From positions 1 through 46,580 of the forward strand of contig JAGFNK010000419.1 of the NCBI GenBank assembly GCA_025769875.1: a DNA stretch of 46,580 nucleotides, given 5' to 3'. Below the pieces are notes generated by a model, which saw nothing but the letters and a program-made list of their open reading frames with translations, ran no database searches and was not told the DNA's origin. Shown one piece after another: positions 22,015-32,700 of the stretch (position 1 is the first letter of the stretch; every line of letters begins with the position of its first letter). A program made the translations under genes and the position numbers. Origin of the DNA: Russula earlei. Taxonomy: Eukaryota; Basidiomycota; Agaricomycetes; Russulales; Russulaceae.

Positions 22015-22423
22015 TGGCAGGTCCAAAATTTTGCATGCAGATCAGCACCCAAAAATCGAAATTTCAGGAACTGAAAATTAGGCTCCCATATTTTAGCTGC
22101 ACCTAGACACAGTATATAAGGTTCTACTGTCCAAGTTTCAAGGCAATCTATTGAGAAACAGTCGAGATATGGCAATTCGAAATTTTGCACTCAGATCACA
22201 CCCAAAAATCAAAACTTCAAGAACTAAGAATTAGACCCCAACTCTTGGGCTGCACCTAGATACAGTACATGAGATCCCATTGTTGAAGGTTCAAGTCAAT
22301 CAATTGAGAAACAGTTGAGATATGGCAGTTCAAAGTTTTGCACCCATGTCAGCACCTGAAAATTGACATTTCAAGAACTGAATATTATGCTCCCATATTT
22401 TAGCTGCACCTAGATACAGTATA

Positions 22424-23004
22424 CATCAGCAAACCACAAAAAGAATTCCCGAGTTTTCATTGGTTTCTGCTGGTTTCCTAGTTTCCGGAAACTGAAAACC
22501 CAGAAACTGGGAAACCTGGTAGACATCATGAAGCACACTGGAAAACAATTCAAGTTTTCTATGGTCACATCGACCGTCTGAGTGAGTGATGCTGGCACCT
22601 TGCACTGGAATGTGCAGACAACGATGGTGACGATGAATCCCTTCATCATGCTGATGCCTCGATGATATCTGCATTCCATGCTGATCTGTATATACCTGAG
22701 AGTCCCCTCAAGGCTTAGATCCGTACCAGCTCGAATTGACTTCCAATTACAAGTAGAAATGATGTATACCCTATTTCTGACCATTTTCAGTGATTTTTTT
22801 CCTACTATACTATAGTTCTACCAGTTTCCATACTTTCAACAGGTTTCTGTTAGTTTCTTAGGTTTCCATGAAAGATACTCTCAGGTTGTTTCCAGGAAAC
22901 CAGACATGGGTTTCCCAGTCTCCTGGTTTCCTGGTTTCTGCTGGTTTTTTTTGGTTTCCTGAGGTGAGAAACTGACGGAAACTAAAATCCATCTTTACTG
23001 ATGG
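22424..23004. mobile_element. 581-bp TA-flanked element rich in GTTTCC repeats
   Basis: Inserted in the right arm of the 5.5-kb element: the left arm has an uninterrupted cttatatactgtatctagg where the right arm is split. TA flanks both sides (22422-22423, 23005-23006). The ends are CATCAGCAAA and, inverted, CATCAGTAAA. Inside, gtttcctggtttc-like words are repeated many times on both strands (22460-22530 and 22820-22990), giving a fold-back structure. Probably a MITE of a Tc1/mariner-like family. Confidence 0.7.
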
Positions 23005-24042
23005 TATAAGGTTCTACTGTCAAAGTTTCAAGGCAATTTGTTGAGAAGCTGTTGAGATATAGCAGTTTTGATTTTGCACTTGAAATGACATCCAAAAATG
23101 GCAAGTGCAAGGTCACGTGAAAACGACAGTAATGTCACATTTTTCGTGCTCAACTAAAGTCATTACTTATGTAATATAATTTGTCGCCGCAACAGAGCCT
23201 ACTCAGCACTTGAAGTATTTTACTTTTATTGTCCACTGAGTTGACTATAAGCAGACTTGACTTATCCCTTCCTGCCCGTCGTGTTACGTTACAGACGCAA
23301 CCTGCGAGTTCCGCGTCAAGCTTTCTTCCATTCTATGTCTCTCTGGCGTTGGTTTTGCCAGATTAGCCGGCTCACCTGTGTTTCATTCGCATACAGTTAC
23401 ACCAATTACGCGAGGCTCGTCATGTCTTCTTTCGGGTTCCAAATGTGTTCCAACGGGGCCTTGAAGCCGATGACGAGGTCGTCTTCACAAGGGTGAGAGC
23501 TTTCACACCAAAAGGGATATGACACCGGTATTCATCAAGAGCCTGGAGAGCGCCAAGACCGTCGTCACGGTTCTCGTCGATTCCTTGGTCCCAACAGGTT
23601 ACATACATTTTGCACCAGATGGTACGTGAAACTCTGGGCCACTTCGCTCTGAGCAAGCCTAACGTTGAGATAGGTTGTTTTGTATTTGCCGCGTTCACCT
23701 CGGCGTTCATACTCAAGGTACCTCGTCCCGCCTTCTATCACTCCGTGGTCATGGTCGGAGCTTCTGACTTGCGTCTGCTGTAGCTTCTACGCCCAGAATG
23801 CGTTATCACCCCGGGGCTTGAAACAGAGGTCTACCAGGGTGATCGAATGCCTCATTGCCACAATCGGGTTTCCCCAAATTGCAATTGATCAGCGCCACAC
23901 ACCTAAGTTGTACTCCCGCTTCCTGGCAAGCTTACTGGCGAAACATAAACGCGACGGCACGGCCCAAGGACGCATGCCTCAACAGGGACCACCACCACAG
24001 CAGATCCAGACCGGTTCGAGTACGCCAATGTACCAGCAACCA

Positions 24043-24132
24043 CCACAACCACCACAATCGCAACCACCACAATCGCAACCACCACAATCGCAACCACCAC
24101 AATCGCAACCACCACAATCGCAACCACCACAG
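24043..24132 (+). repeat. 15-bp tandem repeat encoding Q-P-P-Q-S
   Basis: The unit caaccaccacaatcg is repeated about five to six times in frame with the transcription-factor linker, encoding a Q/P/S-rich stretch. It opens spurious ORFs in the antisense frames. Confidence 0.9.
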
Positions 24133-24699
24133 CAACCGCAACAACGACAGCAGCAGCAACCTGCCCCTCCGCCGCAGAACACGACCTCGTCGTCACTATC
24201 GTCAGGTGTTAGTGGCAACGCGGGCGCCCCGGATTCGCATCAGTCCGTGCCACAGAATAGTGGGGCTGCGGCTCCGCCCAATTTCACGAATGCAGTTTCG
24301 ACGGAAGGACCAGGAAACTACGTCCTGGAACAACCACCAGATTTCACGTTTGGTGTCACAGGCCAACCTGGTGAACTGATGGACTTCACGTTTGACACGA
24401 TCACCACGCCTGGGAACAATGACTTGCTCGCAACTATGCAAGCGATCCAAAACCCGACATGGTGGCAGAATATGATGATGCCAGGGTCAGCAGACGCTTG
24501 TCTTCACATCGTCTCGATCAGACTTGGGTTGACATCTAACACTCGCAGGTTCCTTTGGCCGGTGATTCAAGATCATACAAACACGATCGGAATGACATGG
24601 ATTCCTATCAGGACTTGCAACAACATGCAGAAGGACTTCGCGGCTAAGCACACCCGACCCGGTTACACGCGGTGGGTCTTCCCATGGATTCTTTAAGTC

Positions 24700-25191
24700 C
24701 ACGCCATCTGATGGTAGAACCAGGACCTCTGGGCTCACGCATCAGCCAGCCACATTCTTTGCAACAATCCGGCTCATGAAATGTTTGTTCCATCCACGCC
24801 TTCTACATCGCCCTTCTTGTATCGATCTGCCCTTGTCCCTCCTCTGCGTCACCTAGGCACATCATGTTGCTTGCTGTGGTATCTCTTTCGTTGCTTTGCA
24901 TTGGGCCCTTTGATCTTTTGAACGACTACTGGGAACGATTTGTGTTGCTTTTGTTTGTCTGTCCCAGGGGTAGAGAGCCCTTTACTGTTGTGGTTGTTTG
25001 CTTCTCGTTTCAGCATTGGCTTTCTGTGTTTTTATTGCTTTTTGTACGTATACAAGGCATCGTCAATGAATCAAGTCCACATATATGGATTTGTTAAATG
25101 TGTTGTGTTATCTGGCTCGGCTATCGCCGACTTGATCGGATATCCGAGGAGTCCTGTCCTCGCAACATCTCAACTACTACTACAACATCCC
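24700..25191. promoter_or_regulatory. Intergenic region upstream of the NLR-like gene
   Basis: T-rich 3' flank of the transcription-factor relic (24780-25080), followed by about 100 bp of CpG-containing leader with tcaactactactacaacatc just before the start codon. No clear TATA box. The promoter is expected here, but no specific element can be named. Confidence 0.4.
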
Positions 25192-28100
25192 ATGCCGACC
25201 TCTAAACGTGCAGGCAAAAAGAGGGCAGAAAATGTGCGCTCAACTGCCGTCGCCGGATTAACCGTCTCGCTCTCCGTCCTCAAGGAGACCGCAGATGCGA
25301 TTCCTCCTCCTGCAGGATCCATCATCAAAGGAACCCTGGGTGGATTACTTCAAGTCGTTGACATCGTCCAGGTAATCTATGCCGCTCCGACAACCTAGGA
25401 ATGATCTGATATCGTCATACTCCAGACCACGACCAACAACATCAACGACATCGACGAGCTGATCGGCCGCGTGAATACCCTGGAACAATCCGTTTTCAGG
25501 CCGCTCAAAGGCAAACAAGATATCCCAGAATCTGTCGTCGATTTCGTCACAAGGTTTTCCAAGTAATTATTCTTCTCCGTCGCTCTCAAATTGGGTGCAA
25601 TCGTGGCGAGCTGATCCCGATCCCGATTCAGGTCTCTTGAAACCATTACGGATGACCTGCAAACGATCGCGTCGCGTGGAAGGTTGACCCGAATTCTCCG
25701 TAGTAAAGAAGATGCGGCCTCCATCCAGGGCCAGATAAAAACGATCACGGGGCTCATCCAAGACTTTCTTGCAAGTTTCCTCCTTCTTGGTCATACGGCT
25801 TGATCAGTTCTGATATCATTCGCGAGTCTAGGCTGAAGCGGCCGTGAGCGCCCAAATCCAAGTCATTGTGCGTTATTCTCCGAAATGCCAGATGTGTCTC
25901 GTTCATCGGAATTTCTCAGGAAATGCGGCGCGAGGTTCGGGAGGGGAATCAGGAAATTCAGCACGTGGGTCGGGAGGTGGTACGTTTATCTCATCGTGAC
26001 CAATTGGATATCTCCGACTGATAGCTCACCCAGCAAGCACTTCATGATGTCCGAGGTGAGAAAACTGTTACAGCACACTAAAAATCATTCAACCTTGATT
26101 TTAGCTCACGATGATCTATCCAACTTTCCTCGAGCTCGCAAGGCACGTTTTAATTGTCTTGATGAGAGAAAGAGGCATGCGTGTTTCAAAGATACACGCG
26201 AGGATCTATTGGCCACCGTCTATCAATGGATCAATGACTCGACGGAGGCTATACAAAACCAACGCCCCGTCACTTCTCCAGTTGACCCTATTCACGTCAA
26301 CCCAAACAGGCGCCGCATCTTCTGGTTGTCTGGTGTGGCCGGTACCGGCAAGTCCACCATCGCACAGAGCGTTGCCGAGTATTGTGACGGGAACGGTTGG
26401 CTTGCCGCGAGTTTCTTCTTCTCAAGTAACGATAGCGAGCGAAACAATCCAAAGCTTGTATTCAGCTCAATTGCTCACCAACTGGGCACGACGTTCCACA
26501 AACCACTCGCGCGTTTTATGCAAGAGGCGTTCAAAGACAATCCAGACATTTGGTATTCTGATCCATCAAACCAATTGCAAAAGCTCATCATCGAACCGAT
26601 ACAAATGTCCATCAATACGGGGCAAGCATTTCCATCACCGGCTGTCATCGTGTTAGATGCCCTCGATGAATGCAAAGATGATGACGCGACCTCATTCATC
26701 GTGTCGGTGCTTTCGGCCCACATTGATCGCCTTCCGTTTTCCATTTTCCTCACGAGTCGACCCGAGCCTAAACTGCACGTGCCATCCCTCCCTCCTCATC
26801 TCCAGTCACATACACATGCGCTCTTCCATCACGAGATTCCAAAATCGTCTGTAGACCATGACATCGAAATCTTCTTGTTGCATGAGCTCACTCATGTTGG
26901 GTCCCGCGACCATGGCCTCCGAGGACTTGATTGGTTTACTCAGGGCGATGTCCGCACACTAGTCCAACTGTCAGGTGGATTGTTTATCTTTGCTGCCACC
27001 GCAGTTCGATTTATCGAAGATCCTAATGTCCTAAACCCATGGCGACAGCTCCGTGACCTGGTCTCTGCCACACAAATCCCTGGGAAGTCGAATCAGTCTC
27101 CTTATCACCATCTAGACCAGCTGTACCTCACTGTCTTGCATAATGCATTTCCACCATCATCATCCCATCCAGACATACTGGGTCGCCTGCGAAGGGTTCT
27201 TGGTTGTGTTGTTGTACTCTGTAACCCTCTCTCTGAACATTCGATATCATCATTGCTCTGCGACGATCCAAGCAAAGATGTTCCGATAAAAAGCATTCTT
27301 CAGCGATTGCATTCAATTTTCATCATTCCTTCGGACCCTGGGGCTGTCCAAGTGATGCATGCATCCTTCCCGGATTTTATCATTGATCCGAACCGCTGCA
27401 AAGAGCCAGAATATCGAATTGATACCTCACTGCACCACGGCTATCTCGCCATCGATTGTCTGAAGAAACTAAACAAGCTTCACCGAGATATGTGCCAGAT
27501 CGGAGACCATTCAAAGTTGAACAACGAAATTGAAGAAATCTCAAAAAGAATTGAAGAAAACATTCCGCTCGCGATGCAATACGCCTGCCGTCATTGGGCG
27601 GATCATTTGGCAAATTCGCGGCCATCGGACGAGCTGTTTGATGTCTTGAAAACATTCTGTTTCGATCACATTTTGTACTGGGTTGAGGCTTTGAGTCTGT
27701 TGGACTCGCTAGATGTGGCCATTCCGGCACTGCAACTTGCTCGACAAAGATTATCAGTGAGTTGTGTCGATTTTTGGTGTGGACGGTTCATCACATCATT
27801 ATAGACGTTGGCCGACGTCAGGCTTCCAATTGGCATCGTTGACATGCTGTATGATCTTGAACGGTTTACGCTTGAGTTCTTTGATCCTATCAGCGTTGCA
27901 GCCCTGCATGTCTACCACTCTGCCCTTCCATTCGCCCCACTGGGCTCCAAACTCCGTGTACACTTCCGCGGAGACTTGGAAGATTATGTTACGGTCTTGA
28001 ATGGGACGGAACAATCATGGAATGCGGAGCTGAGGACGATGGAGGGTCACAAAGATTTGGTCAGAGCCGTCGCGTTTTCGCCAGACGGCACCCGGATTGC

Positions 28101-29781
28101 CTCTGGGTCAGACGATCGCACAGTCCGGTTCTGGGACACGAGTACTGGCGCCACCGTCAAGACCCTCGAGGGCCACAAAAATTGGGTCAATGCCGTCGCG
28201 TTTTCGCCAGACGGCACCCGGATCGTCTCTGGGTCTTTGGATTGCACAGTCCGGATCTGGGACACGAGTACTGGCGCCACCGTCAAGACCCTCGAGGGCC
28301 ACAAAGATTCGGTCAGAGCCGTCGCGTTCTCGCCAGACGGCACCCGGATTGTCTCTGGGTCTTCGGATCGCACAGTCCGGATCTGGGACACGAGTACTGG
28401 CGCCACCATCAAGACCCTCGAGGGCCACAAAGGTTCGGTCTTCGCCGTCGCGTTTTCGCCAGACGGCACCTGGATTGTCTCTGGGTCTTCGGATCGCACA
28501 GTCCGGATCTGGGACACGAGTACTGGCGCCACCGTCAAGACCCTCGAGGGCCACAAAGGTTCGGTCAATGCCGTCGCGTTTTCGCCAGACGGCACCCGGA
28601 TTGTCTCTGGGTCTTCGGATCGCACAGTCCGGATCTGGGACACGAGTACTGGCGCCACCGTCAAGACCCTCGAGGGCCACAAAGATTCGGTCTTCGCCGT
28701 CGCGTTTTCGCCAGACGGCACCCGGATTGTCTCTGGGTCTTCGGATCGCACAGTCCGGATCTGGGACACGAGTACTGGCGCCACCGTCAAGACCCTCGAG
28801 GGCCACAAAGATTCGGTCTTCGCCGTCGCGTTTTCGCCAGACGGCACCCGGATTGTCTCTGGGTCTTCGGATCGCACAGTCCGGATCTGGGACACGAGTA
28901 CTGGCGCCACCGTCAAGACCCTCGAGGGCCACAAAGATTCGGTCTTCGCCGTCGCGTTTTCGCCAGACGGCACCCGGATTGTCTCTGGGTCTTCGGATCG
29001 CACAGTCCGGATCTGGGACACGAGTACTGGCGCCACCGTCAAGACCCTCGAGGGCCACAAAGGTTCGGTCTTCGCCGTCGCGTTTTTGCCAGACGGCACC
29101 CGGATTGTCTCTGGGTCTTCGGATCGCACAGTCCGGATCTGGGACACGAGTGCTGGCGCCACCGTCAAGACCCTCGCGGGCCACAAAGGTCCCGCCAGAG
29201 CCGTCGCGTTTTCGCCAGACGGCGCCCAGATCGTCTCTGGGTCATACGATCGCACAGTCCGGATCTGGGACACGAGTACTGGCGCCACTGTCAAGACCCT
29301 CGAGGGCCACAAAGGTCCCGTCAGAGCCGTCGCGTTTTCGCCAGACGGCACCCGGATTGTCTCTGGGTCATACGATCGCACAGTCCGGATCTGGGATACG
29401 AGTACTGGTGCCGCCGTCAAGACCCTCGAGGGCCACAAAGTTTCGGTCTTCGCCGTCGCGTTTTCGCCAGACGGCACCCGGATTGTCTCCGGGTCAGAAG
29501 ATCGCACAGTCCGGATCTGGGATACGAGTACTGGTGCCGCCATCCAGACCCTCGAGAGCGACTGGACGTCAGTCCGTGCCATTGCGATACATGGTTTATA
29601 TTGCGATATTGATGGGTGGGTCTTTAACACTCATTGCACTCATACCACGAGACTCTGTTGGGTCCCCGTGTCTTGCAGGCCAGAATGTCAGGATTCATAC
29701 AAGTCTAGTCTAGTGCTATGTTTACAAGGTCGCACAGTTATCCTGCACTTCCCACCCAGTCAGTTATCGCAGCTGTCTTAA
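25192..29781 (+). CDS. NACHT-WD40 STAND protein (NLR-like), 1400 aa, eight exons
   Basis: Exons: 25192-25371, 25426-25562, 25632-25770, 25832-25867, 25920-25979, 26034-26055, 26105-27756 and 27805-29781; the phases fit throughout. Intron 3 starts GCAAGT (a GC-AG intron). The N-terminus (aa 1-190) is helical, with LSVLKETADAIPPPAGSIIK followed by a coiled coil, resembling the HeLo/MLKL-like four-helix bundles of basidiomycete NLRs (inference). The NACHT NTPase has Walker A GVAGTGKST (268-276) and Walker B VIVLDALDEC (372-381). Twelve 42-residue WD40 repeats span 821-1324, and the C-terminus has GWVFNTH and RLCWVPVSCRP. STAND proteins bind nucleotide and oligomerise when the repeat domain senses a ligand; fungal members (HET-D/E class) act in non-self recognition and regulated cell death. 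It is intact while its neighbours are decayed. Ligand unknown. Confidence 0.9.
28039..29550 (+). repeat. Twelve-unit, 126-bp WD40-coding tandem array
   Basis: Each unit encodes LEGHK..V.AVAFSPDGT and RTVRIWDTSTGATVKT. Units 6, 7 and 8 (28669-29046) appear identical at the nucleotide level. The first and last units are the most diverged. Amino-acid variation concentrates at unit positions 6, 7, 9 and 25. Unit length divisible by three leaves other frames open over 1.5 kb on both strands. Such near-identity is typical of concerted evolution by unequal crossing-over. Confidence 0.95.
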
Positions 29782-30139
29782 GTTGCTAAGATGACATTCG
29801 AGTTTGCTTCTGGCGCTGCGCCTTTGTTAAATACATCTTACGTGCCAGTTCTACTTACAGCGCATATAATTACATTTCTTGTGAAAGAGAGGAGAATTGT
29901 TGCAAGTGTGATTGTCTGTCTTCCAGATTAGCCCTACCAGTCTAACTGTGTAAGTTGGCACTGTAACGTGTAGGTGCTGCCAAGAGGAAAGGTTTGTTCG
30001 CCCGAGGGGAACGAGTAGACTCGGTACAGACGTGAGGAGGGAAAATTCAGGCGAGAAGAGGGTCAGCATCGAGTCGGGGCTGTGAGCGACTAGGCGGGGT
30101 AGCCGATGGGGCGAGACTGGAGAACGCGGAACGAGAGCA
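29782..30139. other. Spacer between the NLR-like gene and F-box relic 3
   Basis: Contains the NLR 3' region (AT-rich, tgttaaatacatc near 29825). From about 29990 it may hold very diverged 3' sequence of the F-box relic on the minus strand, too weak to call. No other gene. Confidence 0.4.
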
Positions 30140-30685
30140 CGGGCGAGATCGCCTTCGAACGCAAGTTTGGTGAGAAAAGGGAGAACAGAGCGTGCGAGCG
30201 GAGGTGGTAGTCGGCTTGTCGGATACGGAGTCGAAAGCATGACCGACAGGGCGGTGACCCAATCCTGAGTCGAAATGTAACCGGAATCGGGAATAAGCCA
30301 AAGTTGAAGGCTGGTAAAGTGATTGGCTGACGAAAGTAGTTTGGGCAGTCCTGGAAACGGACAATTTCCCGACGTAAGTTGTCGCAGAAGCGGGGCTGAT
30401 GCGCCTAAGAACGAATCCGGAAGGGACGTTATCGTATCTTCTCTCGAGTCCACCCAAAATGTACAGAGATGTCAACTGCGGGAATGGTTTCTCCATCGCG
30501 GCTGCCAATGTGAAGCTGAAACTTTGAAGGTGATTGCACATATACGATGGTCCTCCGAATCGAGGAAAGCGGCTGTGTTTCTCCAGTCGAGATATGAAAC
30601 TGACCTACCTCTCCCCCCAAACTCACATTTCCATAAAAGGAAACTATTACAAAAATATCGCAAACAAACCTCTTGGAACTACGAC

Positions 30686-31021
30686 ATGGACTCTCCGAAC
30701 ACAACAGATAAAAATTCTCCTCCTGTTAAATGCAGCAAGCCTGGCTGTAAGAGGTTGGTAATCTCTCAGTTCAAGCGATGTGACCCATGTCGAAATCATC
30801 AAACTGGCCTAGTCACCCCTCCATTCTGGCGGTCCTTTGCCTCTCTTTCCCGGCATCACCAGCGCCGACTCACCCACACCTCTCCATTCCACCGACCCTC
30901 ATCCTCATGCCCGCAGTCGCAGCCACGTCAGTTGCGCCCTCTCTCGGCTCCACCACCAGCCTTCCGTCCTTCGTCGCAGCATCAGTCCCTCCATCATGAC
31001 GATTCCCAACCGGTGCTATGA
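30686..31021 (+). pseudogene. Cysteine-rich protein fragment inside the MULE
   Basis: An open frame from ATG at 30686 encodes MDSPNTTDKNSPPVKCSKPG and then a C-x4-C-x10-C-x2-C motif (CSKPGC ... RCDPC) followed by basic, Pro/Ser/His-rich disordered sequence. Short N-terminal modules of this kind occur in many uncharacterised basidiomycete proteins and may bind zinc; I know no function for them. The frame stops at 31021. The next part may continue in another frame at about 31265-31505 (DPRDIRWERELDSRDEDD, acidic) as a further exon. Its position just inside the left inverted repeat suggests capture by the element. Confidence 0.45.
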
Positions 31022-31264
31022 CCGGGATCTCGAAGGCTTCGTGGCTGCCTCATCACGACGTCGCATGTGAAAACGTTCTCCAGTATCACAGCAGTTTCAG
31101 AGTGTTATGTGGTCCCTTCGTACGTGCACGCCCCCTGTCCCATGAAGATTGCGACAAGCTGTTCTGACACGGACTCCACCCGGACGACCGCAAGATGGTT
31201 TCCCGACGCCTCGACCCCTGGCGCATAGATGAGCGACGAAGACTCTATTACGATTTCTGAGAGG

Positions 31265-32700
31265 TATTCGACACCGCGGTCGACATCTTCTCTCAAGACC
31301 CTCGCGACATCCGCTGGGAACGCGAACTTGACTCCCGCGATGAAGACGATTTGGACTTAATTTACCCCACATCCACACCAGCTCTCGCCTTCCTCCCTGC
31401 CGTCCCCGCACGTCCAGCGTTGCCTGGCATCGCCTTCATGTCCCCCGCTTCCATCATCCCTGTGGTTCCCGCACTTCCAACCTTGCCTACCTCCCCTCAC
31501 CTTTGAATGTCTCCCCTCCTCCAGTCGCCTTCGCCTTCACCCCACCTGCCGTCATCAATCCCATCTCGCCAACCGCGGCCGTCTCACTCCCAGTCGCGTC
31601 CGTTCCTGCGTCTGTACACGCCCCAGCCTCCTCTGCCTCGTCCCCCGTCCCTCTCCCTTCCATCGTCATTTCAGCCTCGTCCACCGCCGCCTCTACATCT
31701 CCCCTCTCCGGCCCAGTTCCCGCGCCGCCCATAATGCCCACCGCCACCCCAGTCATCGTCAGTCCTGCAACCGCCGTCTCAACGCCCATCTCTACGCCTG
31801 CCCCAGCCGTCTCCGTTGTGGCTGTACACGCCCCGCCTGCTGCAGCTCCGTCTCGCGTAGCCTCCCCTGCCTCAGTCATCTCCTCACCAGTTCTCGCGCC
31901 GCCCTCAACGCCACCCGCCTCCCCTGCTTCGCCAGCCATCATCTCAGCTCAGTCCGCCACCGTCTTAGTCTCACCCCCAGCAATTATCTCAATGATGTCC
32001 GCCGCATACGAAGTAGTAGTCACGCACGATGCCAGCAACAATGCACCATCGTCACCTCATGCCACCAGCATCACCCAAGATGACCAAGAATGCTGTGGAC
32101 TTGAGCTCAGCAACACGCCGTTGCAGAAGGAGTAGCCGCCTCACTGGCGCCACAGGAGAAGCCGCCGACGCAAGCACCACGCCGCACCGTGCCACCTCTT
32201 CCATCACATCCCTGCTCACACATACGCCCTCATCCACATGTGTTTCCACCACCTGCAGTGGCGAAGACCTCGTCGCCGTGGCCGCGAGGTGATTGCCAGA
32301 GACCCGCTCACATCTCATTTTTGTACACTGACCCCACACTCTCTAGCTTGACGACTACAGCAAGTGTTCGCAAGGCGAAGCATGCCGTTCGCCACCTCTC
32401 ACCCCACCCACTCGTACGCCATCGCCTACACGTGCCACCGCCACCTGCTATGGAGATGACCCCGCCACCGCCACCGCAAGATGACAAATGCCACCCCCGC
32501 GCAAGCTGCCCCCGCATCTTCCACCTCCATGTCTGCTGCCATCTTGCCACCACCCTCACCCTCTTCTCCATCACCTCCATCTGCCACGACTCCCATCCCT
32601 CGTCTCCGTCGACCGCCACCACCACTACTTCCCGCATGATGGAGGACCGCCCTCCCTCTCGCTCTTAACAATTTAACGCATGCCGCAGACGCGGATGCAG
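31265..32700 (+). other. Ala/Pro/Ser-rich frames inside the MULE
   Basis: An acidic stretch (31265-31505) ends in a stop and is followed by a 210-residue frame (31503-32135) made almost only of A, P, S, V and T and ending ECCGLELSNTPLQKE. Similar C-rich DNA continues to 32700 with several frames open. This could be the disordered remainder of the cysteine-rich gene above, with introns or shifts, or simple composition bias. No domain is recognisable. Confidence 0.3.

Larger units (their letters stand above)
17766..23283. mobile_element. 5.5-kb long-inverted-repeat DNA element inside a transcription-factor intron
   Basis: The ends are inverted copies beginning CACGAC(A/G)GGCAGG and stay alignable inwards for hundreds of bases. 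A 3-bp TSD, TTA, flanks it (17763-17765 and 23284-23286). Each arm consists of several diverged units of about 165 bp (see 18040-18650 and 22015-23080). CAC ends with a 3-bp TSD suggest a CACTA/EnSpm-like element, while a TTA target would also fit PIF/Harbinger. No transposase motif is visible inside, so it is probably non-autonomous. It contains three younger insertions (17920-18003, 19166-19994, 22424-23004); without them it is about 4.0 kb. Confidence 0.75.
17499..24690 (+). pseudogene. Fungal-specific transcription factor, C-terminal half, split by a transposon in an intron
   Basis: The exon at 17499-17704 encodes YDVHIIAYTSLFRIVNKFHQ and EWAKRFEQDSDRS. After the intron, which holds the 5.5-kb element, exons from 23295 encode CEFRVK, NYARLVMSSFGFQ, VFQRGLEADDEVVFTR, SLESAKTVVTVLVDSLVPTG and FVFAAFTSAFILK. 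IAIDQRHTPKLYSRFLASLL, a Q/P-rich linker and LATMQAIQNPTWWQNMMMPG follow. This order matches the late part of the fungal_trans regulatory region and the conserved C-terminus of basidiomycete Zn2Cys6 regulators. Introns with good GT-AG ends: 17705-23294 (69 nt without the element), 23493-23539, 23622-23673, 23718-23783 and 24486-24548. The DNA-binding N-terminus is absent, cut where F-box relic 2 begins. An extra G near 17664, a missing A near 23441 and other shifts show it is dead. Target genes unknown. Confidence 0.7.

Noticed and set aside
24043..24132. Regular short repeats that could suggest a CRISPR array
   Set aside because: Units are contiguous without unique spacers, and the genome is eukaryotic.
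23903..24218. Antisense and alternate-frame Cys/Gly, Leu/Trp or Asn/His-rich ORFs
   Set aside because: Shadows of the 15-bp Q-P-P-Q-S coding repeat of the transcription-factor linker.
24864..25398. Small plus-strand ORFs with hydrophobic stretches between the transcription factor and the NLR
   Set aside because: T-rich UTR-like sequence; the larger ORF merely reads into NLR exon 1, whose own ATG at 25192 and splice pattern are better supported.
28017..29713. Very long alternative ORFs (up to 538 codons) in the other two plus frames and on the minus strand over the WD40 array
   Set aside because: They exist because a 126-bp repeat unit without stops in one copy is open in all copies. Only the frame with WD40 text joins correctly to the NACHT exon.
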